This document shows, piece by piece, positions 11,149-22,225 of a DNA stretch of 64,000 nt. This stretch comes from Diphasiastrum complanatum (Eukaryota > Streptophyta > Lycopodiopsida > Lycopodiales > Lycopodiaceae), in the NCBI GenBank assembly GCA_029204225.1, contig CM055102.1, forward strand, positions 17,254,223-17,318,222, given 5' to 3'. Each line of letters opens with the position of its first letter. Position 1 is the first letter of the stretch. Both the position numbers and the translations under genes were made by a program. Below the pieces are notes generated by a model that made no database searches, was not told where the DNA came from, and worked only from the letters and a program-made list of their open reading frames with translations.

Positions 11149-12274
11149 ATGTTCTGTAGTGCTGATCATCAACTACGAAGATGTCTCAAAACTGAAGACA
11201 TTAAAAAGGTCGTTAAAGCTTTACACTCAGAAGATGCTGGAGGACACTTTGCATTGAAGAATATTGTTAATAAGATATTGATCGCCAAGTACTGGTGGCC
11301 AACATTGTTCAAGGATGTATCAAACTTTATTCGTTCGTGTGATCCATGCCAGAGATCTGGTAAGCCTACGAAAGCAATGAATTGGCCGTTGACACCTATC
11401 CTGCCTCTTGCACCATTCAAGAAGTGGGAGATTGACTTTGTCGGTCCCATCAAACCTATGACCCAACATACGAAATGTCGTTATATTCTTGTTGCAACGG
11501 ATTATGCTACAAAGAACGTTAAAGCAGAGGCGACAAAATGAAACGATGCGAAAACTGTCGTAGCGTTCTTATTCAAAAGTATAATCACAAGATATGGTTG
11601 TCCACTTGAATTAGTAAGTGACCGAGATACACATTTTCTAAATGACACTATACGGTTGCTGACAACATATTTTCTGATTAAACACAGAAAAAACTACACC
11701 GTATAATCCAAAAGCAAACGGGTTGACATAACGAGCTAATGGAATTTTATGTAAGATCCTGAACAAAATTACTATTGCACATGCAACGGATTGGGATCAG
11801 AAACTAACATCAGTTCTCTTTGCTTATCGTAACACAGAAAAAATTACGACGAAACAGACACCATATTTTCTTACGTATGGTATGCACCCTATTTTGCCTA
11901 TTGAATTTGAGGTGAAAACTTTTTGTATTCAAGCTCAACGAACAAATGAAGAATGTATCAATGAAAGGTTGACCAATATTGAAGAACTAACTGAAGCTCG
12001 TGAGAATTCACACAAATTAACGGAGGAAATCCAGGAACAAAGGAAGAAGAACTATGACAGTCGTATCAGAAAATGTGATCTTAAAGCTGATGACTTTGCA
12101 CTGATTTATGACAGTCGACATCAAAAGTTCCCCGGAAAACTCCATATGAGATGGCTTGGACCTTATAAAGTCATAGAAGTCTTTGAGAATGGTTCTTTAC
12201 AACTTCAATCACTTGAAGGTGAACTGTTACCTACACGTATTAATTGGTCCAGACTCAAGAAATACTACCTTTGA
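11149..12274 (+). pseudogene. Gypsy integrase remnant
   Basis: The HHCC zinc-binding domain is visible at 11149-11360: GGHF, KYWWPTLFKDV and SCDPCQRSGKP with its two cysteines. The core starts with FKKWEIDFVGPI, which holds the first catalytic aspartate, and continues with LVATDYATK. A second core block, ELVSDRDTHFL, appears after a stop at 11539. The third catalytic region (11680-11760) is frameshifted. The C-terminal 130 codons (11882-12274) include LPIEFEV and the GPYKVIEVFENGSLQL block of the gypsy integrase tail, ending at a natural stop. Integration activity is lost. Confidence 0.85.
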
Positions 12275-12279
12275 CCATA

Positions 12280-12730
12280 ATTTTTTTTATTCTTATTCTT
12301 TTCTAGTTTTTTTTTCCTGGAATTGATCGCGAATTTTGTTTTATCTTTTCTGGTATTTTTCGTGACTTTTCTTTTATCTTTTATAGAAATTTTTGTGAAA
12401 TTTTCTACCACCTTCCAACATTTTTTCAAAGTGTTTTCTAGAAATTTTCAAGAAATCTTCTAGACTTCTCAATCTTTCAAAATGTTGTCAAACTATTTTC
12501 GAGAACTTTTCGCGACACTCAATTTGTAAATCAAAACGTGTTTTAATTTTTGCAGACCATTTTTGAGGATTTTTCTAGAATCTTTTCTAGCATTTTTAGC
12601 CCATTTTTCGAGAAATTTTCATGAGTTTCTGTATCATTTTCTAGGATCCTCCGAGAAGATTTCGCGAAACTTTCTAGAATCTTTCTAGCATATTTTCGAG
12701 AATCTCTCGACCTACTTTTTGTATTCCTAT
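12280..12730 (+). repeat. T-rich low-complexity tract with TTTCTAGAA/TTCGAGAA motifs
   Basis: Directly after the gypsy integrase stop lies about 450 bases of T-rich DNA. Short motifs such as TTTTCTAGAA, TTTTCGAGAA and TTCGCGA recur irregularly. No clear fixed period is visible by eye. It holds no gene. Its place just after pol suggests it belongs to the gypsy element's 3' non-coding region, but that is inference. From 12731 to 13148 nothing is recognised. Confidence 0.6.
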
Positions 12731-13148
12731 ATTAAAGATGATGGCCACATGAACATTATTCACACATGTGTACGATCACATATCAAAACGGATATTGTTT
12801 CTTCTTAATTTATTTCTTTTCTTTTCACAAACGGTTTTTCGTCATTAAGATTGATCTGTCAAATCATAGTTTGAAACTCTGAGTCATGCACGTCTTCCAT
12901 AAATATAAATGACAAATGTCATGTCACCATGCCACGTCATCATCCCTACCACACCGCTACTCCTTATCATCGTTATTTTCCATTTTTCTTCCTTACACTT
13001 TCTTCATGTGATTACATGCTTTCCTACACTCACCCTGTTTGCGATCAAAGCAATCTTTTACGCCCTATTGCAATCTACGGAGCTGTCGTCAATCATTCGA
13101 CGCAATGGCTTTTGGATCGAGCTCTAGCTCTACTATTATTTTGAAATT

Positions 13149-15078
13149 TTGACTGAGCCAGAGAAAACCATGCTGACGGGAAGGATATTGTCTCCAAAGC
13201 CAATTGATCTTTCCAGCCTCCTGACCGTGCCTATTCCGGTTACATCAGATGCTGCACCAACAATCGAAGTAGCAGCTACCACTGCTATGGAGATTGATGC
13301 TGCACCATCCCAATCAGATACAGTTCCAGCCGTGGCTATGGATACAGATGCTGTTGTTGCTACTGCTGCTGATCCTTCAAAGCCAACATCTGCTTCCACA
13401 TCCCAGAAGCAGCAGAGTGCATCTCCCTCGGATGATGATGCAACTCAATCCGACACATAAGAAAAGGCATGAGCAGCTGCTGAATGCGACACTGGGGCAC
13501 CTATTGAAGATGAAGATGAACCAGACAATCAGCCCCAATGGTTTCGCACCATGATAGAGAGAGCCAAGAACTTAGTGGCTGAAGTCTATGAGTTTGACAA
13601 GTACCACCAAAAGCTCACTATGGCGTTTGTCAATCAGAGAGAAGATGCCAAGACTCTTTAAAGGCGTCATATGAGAAGATCGATTTGTTTGAATCTGACA
13701 ACAAGAAACTGATTGAACGAAATTGTTTTCTCGAAACACAGCTTTAGACTTTAATAAATGAAGCTGATTTTTTGAAGCAGACTAATAAGGGGATTGAAGC
13801 CAAGTCTGAAAATTTTCAGACTCAAAATAATTCTTTGAAGCAACAACTTTTGGCTACAAATCAACACAACGTCGCTCTCTAGAAATATTTACAAGAGGAG
13901 TGAATGATGCGAATAAAGACAAGTTGTTCTTTCTCTGAGCACCAATGTAGGGTCGATCACAATAGACCTAACAAAGCTGAACTAGCTCCAAGGCCAGATG
14001 CTCGAGAACTTTCGGTCGAGTTCTTGCAACCGCTCAAGAATGTGAAGGCACTTGTCGAAGAAAAGTTGGCTGAGCTGAAGGAGCTGTCTAGTGAAGCCAC
14101 CCCATCTTGCAGTGGGCCCGACTCTCACGAAGAATACCTTCAGGCCCTGCTTCGCATTGCCTCACAAAGCAAATCCAAGTTGTGTCTGCCTGCTTCGGAG
14201 CCTCAGGCCATCCCAAATATTTGGAGGCAGTCGCGAAGATTGACAAGCTCGCACAGGAGCTGTCAGATATCAAGCAACAGTTAGAAGATCAGAAGCTGGC
14301 TGCTGAGTTGCAAACTCAGGATTTGGCAACTACATCTACACAGCCAAAGCAAACATGTCGTAATCAGTCGAAGGTATGTGCTGACAGATTCCGTGCATTT
14401 GCTGAACGCTTCTGGAAATGGTGTCTACATGCATTTAATATTGAATTGCAATGGCGTATGGATTACATGATGTTACCAGGCACAGTAGGCATCGCCTTCA
14501 ACGAGTGGAAGCGACCTTGAGACAAGGACGACTTTCTCTGGTTATGGGCCCAGCTCTCTATCGAGCAGAAATGATGTCTCTGCTGGGGCATAATCTAGGG
14601 GCAATTCCAGGTCGTGCCTTTCGGATCAGCAGAGTTATACATTGGCTCTTCTGCTATGTATGCTCTTGAATACATTCGAATCAAAGAATTTCAATTTTTG
14701 CGGAGCACAGATAATAAACGACATTTTTGGAAGCGAAAGTCACAGTTTTAACTGTACAAACCACAAGCTGCTGCGGATCTAGGTGCTTTCGACGATGCAA
14801 GGTTACTGATTCGTATAAATATGGCCTACCCCGAATTATTCAGTCTTTATGTGAATTGGGAGCGAAATCAGATTCGACATAATCTGCAAGACAAAAGGAA
14901 GTCATTCCGTTACAAGCAGTTCTGTACATATTCATTTTGGCAATTAGGTACCTTTGCGGCAAAGACATTATTTTTCGTTCAAAATCTTTATGTTAAAAGC
15001 ACTTTTATTAGATTTTCAGTTTGTTACTGTAAAGAAATTACGTCTACGAAAGAGATTCTTTACATTCAAGATGTCTAA
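13149..15078 (+). pseudogene. Broken coiled-coil frame after gypsy pol, unrecognised
   Basis: An ATG at 13149 starts a 103-codon alanine-, serine- and aspartate-rich stretch (repeated AAPTIEV, MEIDAAPSQSD and MDTDAVVATAAD-type units). Changes of frame then give pieces rich in E, K, L and Q: AKNLVAEVYEFDKYHQKL; LVEEKLAELKELSSEA near 14050; and KIDKLAQELSDIKQQLEDQK near 14250, a good coiled coil. A tail with AFAERFWKWCLHAFN and later pieces reaches 15078. I do not recognise the family. It may be an additional 3' frame of the gypsy element or the gag of another element. At least five interruptions make it a pseudogene. Confidence 0.45.
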
Positions 15079-15084
15079 TGATGA

Positions 15085-15640
15085 TTCTCTTCATAGTCAC
15101 ATTAACTAGTTTAAGAAGCTCTTGTAATAGATGGTCACTGTCGGATCAATCATAGATGATCAAGGACATTGCTTTCAAGCTTGCCCTCTACATATGAGAA
15201 CTGGGTGATGATCACATCGACACACTCAGATTTAACTCTTACTAGAGTTATCACTATGTTGTTGCAAGAAGATAATAGAAGAAGTCAAGACACTTTGTCT
15301 ACTTCCTCTTCTCAGGCTCTAAGCGACAAAAATAGAAAAGCTCCCAGAAGGCTGCAACAAATCAGAAGCCGACTCAAAGTCAAGGACAATCATCAAATCC
15401 ACAATCGAAGCAGAAGATGTTTTGTAGGTATTGCAAGTGCAATAATCATGAGATCAAGGATTGCCGAATTCTCCAAGCGAAGAATGCAGCCAAGCAACAT
15501 GATCAACAAGCAAACACAGTTTCATCATCTCCCCAGATCGAAGTGGACAAAGGTGCATTTATGGTCAAAGACCAAAGTGCATTTTTGGATGATTCATGGT
15601 TTCTTGATTTTGGAGCAACTCAATCAGGCGTCAAATTCTT
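15085..15640 (+). pseudogene. Copia gag-protease fragment
   Basis: A piece of copia Gag reads LSSLPSTYENWVMITSTHSDLTLTRVITMLLQED in one frame from 15169. In another frame it continues into a zinc knuckle, CRYCKCNNHEIKDC, at about 15420-15460 and the protease active-site region SWFLDFGATQ at about 15595-15630. In the protease, F replaces the usual S of D-S-G. The same blocks occur in the copia at 23155-23700, so both are one subfamily. The ends are truncated on both sides. Confidence 0.75.
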
Positions 15641-16047
15641 CATCCAACAAAATATTGTGACACTTAATATCGTGATGGAGCTTCTTGTCCTTGTTGCAGG
15701 ACGTGACAGCTTGGTTATGGTGACTTGTTGTGCAGAACGTGATAATAGGACATCATTTGAGTCAAGTATTGCACCCTACTTTGCTAATCGGAGCAAAAGA
15801 GGCCTCTTAGTCTCATGATAATCTTCCTCAGATATGCATCTTGAATAGAGAAGGTCCTCTAGCGCATTTCTATTTCCAGAGAGCCCATTACCTACCTGAA
15901 GGTGTAGCGAAATCCTCCAATACTCACTTTTGGCATTTGAAAGGGCCATTTGGCCTGCAGAGATTTTCTTGCTCCTGGTCGTTGGCCAATAGAATCGCCC
16001 ATGAATTGGCTTTGCGCAGACCTCAGTATGTCGAACAAAGGGACGAG
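15641..16047. other. Unassigned segment between two copia fragments
   Basis: This stretch fits neither the copia fragment before it nor the LTR after it. It is somewhat less AT-rich than its flanks. The minus strand is open from 16222 to 15776 with no low-complexity bias (for example HGRFYWPTTRSKKISAGQ, then KSEYWRISLHLQVGNG). I do not recognise it. It could be captured host or organelle DNA, or chance. Confidence 0.3.
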
Positions 16048-16658
16048 TGTTGAAATATTGGAAAAATCTATCTAATGTTGTAAGTAGGGGTCCTAAAAAT
16101 GTCAAAGATGAATTGAACTCTTTTGGCTTAGTAAAGACCCATCTTAGAATAAAATATTCAAAGTAGGTAGAGGTAGAAACTCGAGCTACCATAGGAATTG
16201 CCATTTGTACTTTGCATGTCACATTTAATGCATGAAGATACTAGGTGGCACAATTAGACACATTGAGGTGGCTTGAATAAGTCTAGATAGCTTGAGAGGG
16301 ATTCATAACTCCAATTCAACTCAAAGTAGGAGGAGAGTCCATGGATCTATACGTATGTGATGTACTCTCATTGAGAAGATGATGATTTTTGTGTGTAATG
16401 CAAATTTGGAGACTAAGCTCTTTGTGCCCTCTCTCTCTACTCGAGTTTGTACATTCATATACTCTCTCTAGCCGAGTTGAGGCATTTATTGTACTTAGTT
16501 TCATATTTTGTTGATAGATCTTGCTTGTAACACAATAATATTTCTTGTATGATCAGCTTTCCTATTGTCAATCAATGATAGTTTGATCTTTATGGTATTA
16601 TTGGGCTTAGGAGATTAAAAGTACATGTGTAGGGCATCTCACACATGTGAATTTAACA
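16048..16658 (+). repeat. 5' LTR of a copia element (611 bp)
   Basis: It begins TGTTGAAAT at 16048 and ends ATTTAACA at 16658. These form near-inverted termini with TG..CA ends and sit immediately before a perfect tRNA-Met primer site. The gag start follows about 750 bases later in the same orientation. No matching 3' LTR is visible in the window, so the element is truncated or rearranged at its 3' side. Confidence 0.75.
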
Positions 16659-16671
16659 TGGTATCAGAGCC
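16659..16671 (+). promoter_or_regulatory. tRNA-Met primer binding site
   Basis: TGGTATCAGAGCC begins at the base after the LTR end. It is the exact primer motif of plant copia elements, complementary to the 3' end of initiator tRNA-Met, and marks where minus-strand DNA synthesis would start. Confidence 0.85.
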
Positions 16672-17417
16672 TACCTAAGATTTACAAGCAAATCTAATCA
16701 AAAAGTTTGCAAATTTGATCAGATTTCAAGCTAGAAATTGTCTAGATTCTACTTCCTAGCTAGTTTGCAGTTTTTTGGTGATTTAGAGTTTCAAACCACT
16801 TTGAATGGTTCAAATCAGGTACTGTACGGATTTTCAGGTGCAGGCACGTGTGAAATCCGCCCATTTTCAGTTTGGTGGTTCTCTCTCACCTTAGATCCAA
16901 ATTTCATGCAATTTGGCCCACTAGAAAGCTAGAAATGTGTGGAATTTGATGCAATTTGAATCATGACAGTTGGATAAGCCAATCAAAAGTTATAAGCTTT
17001 TGAATAGGTGTAGATAGGGCACCTAGACCTGTGGCAAATCTTGAGTACATGTCATTTATTGCTTGAATGATCACAAAAATCACCCAGAAGTTGACCAATC
17101 TCATCTATATGTGATTTAAGCAAAATTTAAAGGATCTAGGCAAATTGTTTCATACAAATAGATTGTATTTGAGTCAATTTGACATTTTTGGAGTATTTCA
17201 CAGGTGTGAAATTCAGAGAACCATAACTTTTGCCATACTTCATCTTTTTTGATGATTCAGATCTTGTTTTAGAGAGATTTCAAAACTAGTGAGACCTATC
17301 TCACAGTTTTTTGTTAGTCTTATATAGGATTTGGTTTTTTGCCCTTGATTTGTTCCTATAGTGAGAAGATAAGCAATTTTTTTATCCATCTTTTTTTTTT
17401 TATTTCCGACATTCTTT

Positions 17418-18520
17418 ATGGCTTCAACGGGTGCCTTTCTATTAGAAGCAATTGAAAGATTGTCAACCTCCAATTACTCAATTTGGAAGTTAGGATGGAA
17501 TCTGTCTTAATTCTACAAGATGTGATGGATATTGTACCTGGTATTGAAGAAGAACCACAAATTCCTCAAGAAATTCCAAAGTACAAAAAGAGAGCTAGGA
17601 TGGCTCTACATTATATTAAAATGAATGTCTCAAATGACATCTTAAGAGAAATTGGTGCTTGTACTAATGCCAAAGATGCTTGGGATACTCTCAAGTCCAT
17701 CTATGAGGCAAAGAATACTTTAAAACTTCTAACACTAAGAAACCAAATTTTTCAAAGTGTATAGAGAAGTGATGAAAGTGCTTCAGCTTATGTAATGAGA
17801 GTTAAAGACCTCCATAGAGAATTGTCATGCATAGGAGACTCCATCAACCAAAATGAACTTGTTCAAGTCATACTTAATGGGTTAAAGGAGGAATATGACA
17901 AACTTGTTCAGAGTTATGCCATTAAGGAGGAGCTACCAAGTTTGGAAGCACTCCAAAGTGTGCTCATTTCTGAAGAATCAAGACAAGAGTATAATTTCTT
18001 GAAAATGGAAAGACTGTATCTCAACATTGATGGTAAAGCCCTCTTTAGCAAAGACAAGCACAAGTCAAAAAGTAAGAATCGACACCAACCCTCTTCAAGC
18101 AAGAACAATCTTCTTTCCAAGGAGAAAGGAGAAGAGGATGAGTCCTCTCAAGCTTTCACATCCAAGAAGAAGAAGAAAAACATCAAGTGTTTCTTTTGTG
18201 GCAAGAAAGGGCATTATGCCACCAATTGCTTCAAGAAGAAGAGTCAATTCAAGCAAGCCAACATTTCCGATGAAGAGAAGAAAGATGCTCATGCAAATGA
18301 TGGAGAGGGATCTCTTATGGTCTCGAGTTTTTCTTCATCACCTTTCAAGAAGGATGGTTCGTGGTATATCGATAGTGGAGCTTCCTCACATATGTGTAGC
18401 TCTAAGCATTCTTTTTCATCCATGACACCTTACGAAGGAGCCAAGAAGTCCATCTACACAGCAAATGATCATGAGTGTGCTATTAAAGCTTTCATCATCA
18501 AAAGTTCTTTCTCTATCTAA
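17418..18520 (+). pseudogene. Copia gag and protease start
   Basis: The ATG at 17418 begins ASTGAFLLEAIERLSTSNYS, the counterpart of the start of the young element's polyprotein at 29628. A one-base frame change occurs near 17485 and a stop at 17762 (SV-stop-RSDESAS). Otherwise the frame is open to 18520. Domains in order: UBN2-type Gag (to about 18000), a lysine-rich linker, the zinc knuckle CFFCGKKGHYATNC (about 18190-18230), and the protease motif WYIDSGASSHM (about 18362-18395). The protease is cut off at 18520. The leader at 16672-17417 holds no gene. Confidence 0.85.
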
Positions 18521-18540
18521 AGTACTTTTTGTTCCTAAGT

Positions 18541-18690
18541 TAACAAAAAATCTTATCTTTTGGGGTGCGGCCATCAATTGTTCAAACTATCTTAGCAATC
18601 GACTCCCTCATGTTGCACGTGGAGGAAAGTCACCATATGAAGCACTTTATTTGAAGAAACCCTCCAGGGTTGTAGCACACTTCAATGAAG
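18541..18690 (+). pseudogene. Copia integrase fragment after an internal deletion
   Basis: Only 21 bases after the truncated protease, the sequence reads WGAAINCSNYLSNRLPH and GKSPYEALYLKKPS. This is the end of the copia integrase core and the start of its C-terminal region. The integrase zinc-binding domain and catalytic residues, normally between, are missing, so a deletion of roughly 900 bases is inferred. After 18690 the similarity stops. Confidence 0.7.
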
Positions 18691-20234
18691 GGTCAGTAGC
18701 CACTTCATCGATTATTGAGATAGATATGATGGAAGTGCGCTGCCTGATGACTTCCAGTACAGATTCTGTGCACTTCAAACATCATTCTAAGTCATATTAC
18801 TATTTGGTCTCCATCGCTACATAGAGTCCACATTGATCCTACCTGTGCTTCCTAGGTGATGATCTATGTGATCTGTACAGTTCCAAGTACGAAGAGGAGG
18901 CCCATCGCTAGCTTGAATTTGAGAGGGCCGTATTTGTATCAGTCATATGCGCACATCTGTTGCAAGCTCGTTGATCTGACACAACCCTGCAGGTCTTAAT
19001 TCCATTTCACAAAACATGTTTGATCCATCTTAATCTACACATAGGCTTTTTACTATGCTTTCAGACAGACAAGTGATGGCTTTCACCACGGCCAACCAGA
19101 TCATACATGCAGACACATTTCAATAGCAGATATCGCACTTCGTTGAGGAACACAGCAGCGCCTTCGATGTGACTGATATTTTTGGTTTTCTTTTCACTTC
19201 ATGAAATCATTCATTGTGCCTTCATCACAAAATCAGTGATAGACAAAGAACTTTACATAGGAAGATACACGCTGACTTCAAGAGAAGATAACAGGCTAAC
19301 TGGGTTAGCTGATATGGTTATAAGACTTCCAAAGAGATGGAAGTTACGATCCACAGAGAGATATAAGCCAAGAGAGAGAGAAAAGGATAATGAGAGAGAG
19401 AGAGAGAGCGAGCCAGGGGGAGGGAGGGGGGGACTTGAAATCTATGTGTGTGTGTGTGTGTGTGTGCGCCTGCCAAAAAGAAAAAAAAAGCTTGTGTGTT
19501 GTTTTCACACACATTTTTTTAAAAACAATTTTAAGCTTTTTCCTTTGCTAAAACGTGAAATTTTTTGCAGGCAAGGCGTGACATTTTTGGCGGCACATCG
19601 TGACATTTTTTACGGAAAAACACACATTCTCTCTCTAAATTAGTTTTATACTATATAAATAAAAGGACCTCACTAATGTGCATAAGTTGGGAGGAAGAGA
19701 AGACTCATGTGATGAATCTAGCATCTTCATTGACATTTAGTCTTTGAAATTTATTTTAATTAACAATTCTAGTAATGTTCTATTTTTTAAGTGATACCTA
19801 TGAGATAAACAAAGGAATAAATTCTATAAGGCACATTGGCAAATGTATTTATTTAAAGTGTACAATTCTTCATGACATCCAACAAACCATTAACTAGAAG
19901 GACCTTTTGAACCAACTTGATTAGGATTGGGACATCTCATGTAGCATGAATCGCTAGAGCAGCTACAAAAGCTTTTCGGAGAGGAAAAAGCATTCAGTGA
20001 GAGTGCCCACTGGGACACCTCATGATAGCATGCATGACTAGAACAACGGCATGAGCTTTACAGAGAGGAAGAAGCATGCAACAAGGGAACCCACAAGGAG
20101 GAAGTTATCATTTGGTTGATCAATGTTGCCTTAGGACTCCTAGTGTTATCTTTAGTATGGGTGTGATTGTGTTTGATTTTTAGAGTCTATAATTGGGTGA
20201 TTATGTGTTGTAAACGTCCTCATTCCTTGTTTCA
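18691..20234. other. No gene recognised; microsatellites inside
   Basis: Short open stretches on both strands show no domain I can name. Two microsatellites lie at 19392-19408 and 19445-19466. A 153-codon plus-strand frame at 19182-19643 is largely microsatellite translation in its centre and is not believed. Some pieces near 18700-19000 may be old retroelement coding sequence, but this is not supported. Confidence 0.4.
19392..19466. repeat. (GA)n and (GT)n microsatellites
   Basis: A GA run of about 8 units at 19392-19408 is followed, after a short G-rich spacer, by a GT run of about 11 units at 19445-19466. Confidence 0.9.
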
Positions 20235-20628
20235 TCATTGTAGGTTGGGTCTTTGAAGTTATGTCAGTGTTATCCAAGCCAATACGACAAGTTCATGATC
20301 AAGGAGGCATAAGAGGATTACATGTAAATACTTGACAAGATACTAGTGTGAGGGAAGTAAGTTAACATCAGAGGGAATCATTGGAAGTACATCGATTTTA
20401 GTGTAAACACTATAACAAACTTAAGCCTTGCTATTTGTTTTTGATAAAAGCACTTGCATATGTTAACCTTCTATAAAAAGTGATTATAATTTGAAGCTTG
20501 GTAGTTTCATCATCGTAGATTGGGTCTTTGAAGTTATTACAGTGTTATCCAAGCCAATCAAGTTTATGATTAAGGAGGCCTAAGAGGATTACATGTAAAT
20601 AATTGACAAGCTACTGGTATGAGGGAAT
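20235..20628 (+). repeat. Two tandem copies of a repeat, about 273 bp apart
   Basis: The stretch starting TTGGGTCTTTGAAGTTAT recurs twice: about 20245-20365 and about 20518-20628. Each copy passes through GTGTTATCCAAGCCAAT and AAGAGGATTACATGTAAAT to a GTGAGGGA or ATGAGGGA end. The second copy is cut by the Mutator-like element and continues at 21486. The first copy is uninterrupted. A diverged relative ends near 35800. Confidence 0.8.
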
Positions 20629-21485
20629 GGGTTTTGACATTCTGCAAGTAAAGTTTTTACGAGTTTTGCGAGTTTTTTTTATCCATAATCCCACAAAATG
20701 GTAGCAGATGGCGTGCTACTCTTTTCATGCCACTATTTTTGAAGAATAAGAATGGTGGTTTGATGCTAACTAAAAACTTTGACTATCCATCAAATCTTAA
20801 ACAGGTCCATTACAAAATACTTGTTACTCTATAAATATAAGTTTACTTCTATTTAAAAAAAAGTGTTATTGAAGTTGTAAAAGCTAGCATGTCAGCATGC
20901 TAGCTTGCAATTTTTTTAAAATTACGAAGATTTTTTGAAAAACTTTTTGAAAAAATAAATTTGAATTTGATTTGACTAGCATGCCGGTGTGCTAGCCAAG
21001 TAAATTATAAAATAGAAAAGCTATTTTGATACATTTGAAAATCAAATTTTGAGTAAAAATATTATTTTAGAATATTTTTTTCAACCTCCAAACATAGTAA
21101 GTCGACGTGCTAAGTAAAACAACAAAAAAAATTTGCGACCTTTAAAGATAGCACGCCGGCGTGCTATATGAAATGAGAAGAAAAAATTTGTAGCCTCCAA
21201 ACCTAGCACGCCGGCGTGCACGGCCTGATCAAATTTTTATTTTTATTTTTTTTTGTGCAGCCTCCAAACCGTGCACACCAGCATGCTAGGTTTGGAGGCT
21301 GCAAAAAAATTTTAATTTGATTTTTTTTTTACTTTGTGACATTGTTAACTATGTACCAAACCACATTCTCAATAATAAACATTGTAGTAAATAGCGTAAA
21401 AAAGGTAGCACACCATGTGCTATCTTTTGTTGAATCATGGCAAAAAAAAACTCGCAAAAAATTTACTGACAAAATGCCAAGGCCC
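20629..21485. mobile_element. Mutator-like non-autonomous transposon (857 bp)
   Basis: A 9-bp direct repeat, TGAGGGAAT, flanks the element exactly (20620-20628 and 21486-21494). The ends are inverted repeats of about 45 bases. The left starts GGGTTTTGACATT and passes GAGTTTTGCGAGTTT. The right, read on the minus strand, starts GGGCCTTGGCATT and passes TTTTTTGCGAGTTT. A 9-bp target duplication with G-rich inverted ends is the hallmark of the Mutator superfamily. There is no transposase frame, so it would depend on an enzyme made elsewhere. The interior is AT-rich apart from GC-rich palindromes. Confidence 0.85.
20881..21299. repeat. Cluster of GC-rich palindromes inside the Mutator-like element
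   Basis: Several palindromic units built on a GCATGC or GCCGGC core stand out from AT-rich DNA. They are 20881-20906 (11-base arms, 4-base loop), 20977-20996 (imperfect), 21148-21167 (perfect 20 bp, ATAGCACGCCGGCGTGCTAT), and a long pair, 21193-21223 with 21269-21299, that is inverted with few mismatches. They could form hairpins. Their function is unknown. Confidence 0.8.
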
Positions 21486-21494
21486 TGAGGGAAT

Positions 21495-22225
21495 TAACTT
21501 AAAATCAGAGAGAATCATTGAAAGTACATCAACCTTGGTTGTGCCTTGAATTGATTGCATTTCAAATCTATTGGTTAGATCTTTTGCATATTGAACATTA
21601 ACTTCTCACTTTTCAAATGTGAACACTGACAAGACGACCATTTTTGTGCTTGTTGTTTTTCTAATACTGTATTACATGAACTAAGACAAAATCATTAGAG
21701 TCCTCCAAAATGCTCCTATTGATGGTAGAAATTCTCAGTTCAATCCACAATATAGCGAGAATGAATTGTTGAAAGGGGTCATTGCCAACTAGATGTCCAT
21801 TTGTAATAGCCATCTTCAAAAACTCCATGCTCGTTATACGGTACACCTCCTCATGCATGCTATAGCTCATGTAAAGCATCTCATGTATCTAGTTCTTTGT
21901 GTCCAAAATTTAGGCTCATTTGGTGTAAAAATGAGCAATTTATGTAAAAATGAGTGAGAATGAGCAATTTATGTGAAGGTTGTCAAGAACTGCCAGGATT
22001 GCATTTTGGTTGAACTCAAAGTTCTCCTCACTCTAAGTGCCAACCATCGTATGCATAGGATCAATGAAAATGTTTTTGACAAGTTCTTGATCTATCCAAC
22101 TCTCATAGCTTATGGTCTGGTGTTCTGAGAGAACAACATGTTTAAAGATTGGTTGAATAGTAGATTGTTTTTTTATACTTCATTGATCTATCCAGCTCTC
22201 ATAGCTTATGGTATGGTGTTTTGAG
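21495..22225. repeat. Dispersed repeat, shared with 35800-36480
   Basis: No gene. Several blocks recur in the same order near 36290-36480: a GAATG..CAATTT..TG block, a CATGCATA..ATCAA block and a TTGATCTATCCAA block followed by GAACA..ATGTTTAAAG. Within this stretch a block of about 42 bases, TGATCTATCCA..CTCATAGC, is present twice (about 22088 and 22186). The old copia element inserted right after the second copy. Confidence 0.65.

Larger units (their letters stand above)
9386..12274 (+). mobile_element. Broken Ty3/gypsy element: protease, RT, RNase H, integrase
   Basis: The plus strand shows the canonical gypsy order, in which integrase follows RNase H: protease tail (9386-9652), acidic linker (9660-10071), reverse transcriptase (10072-10572), RNase H (about 10575-10970) and integrase with its C-terminal region (11149-12274). 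Several stops and at least two internal deletions inactivate it. Gag and both LTRs were not identified. The order separates it from the copia elements around it. Confidence 0.85.

Noticed and set aside
19182-19643. 153-codon plus-strand frame
   Set aside because: The centre is GA and GT microsatellite; the rest has no domain and no supporting context.
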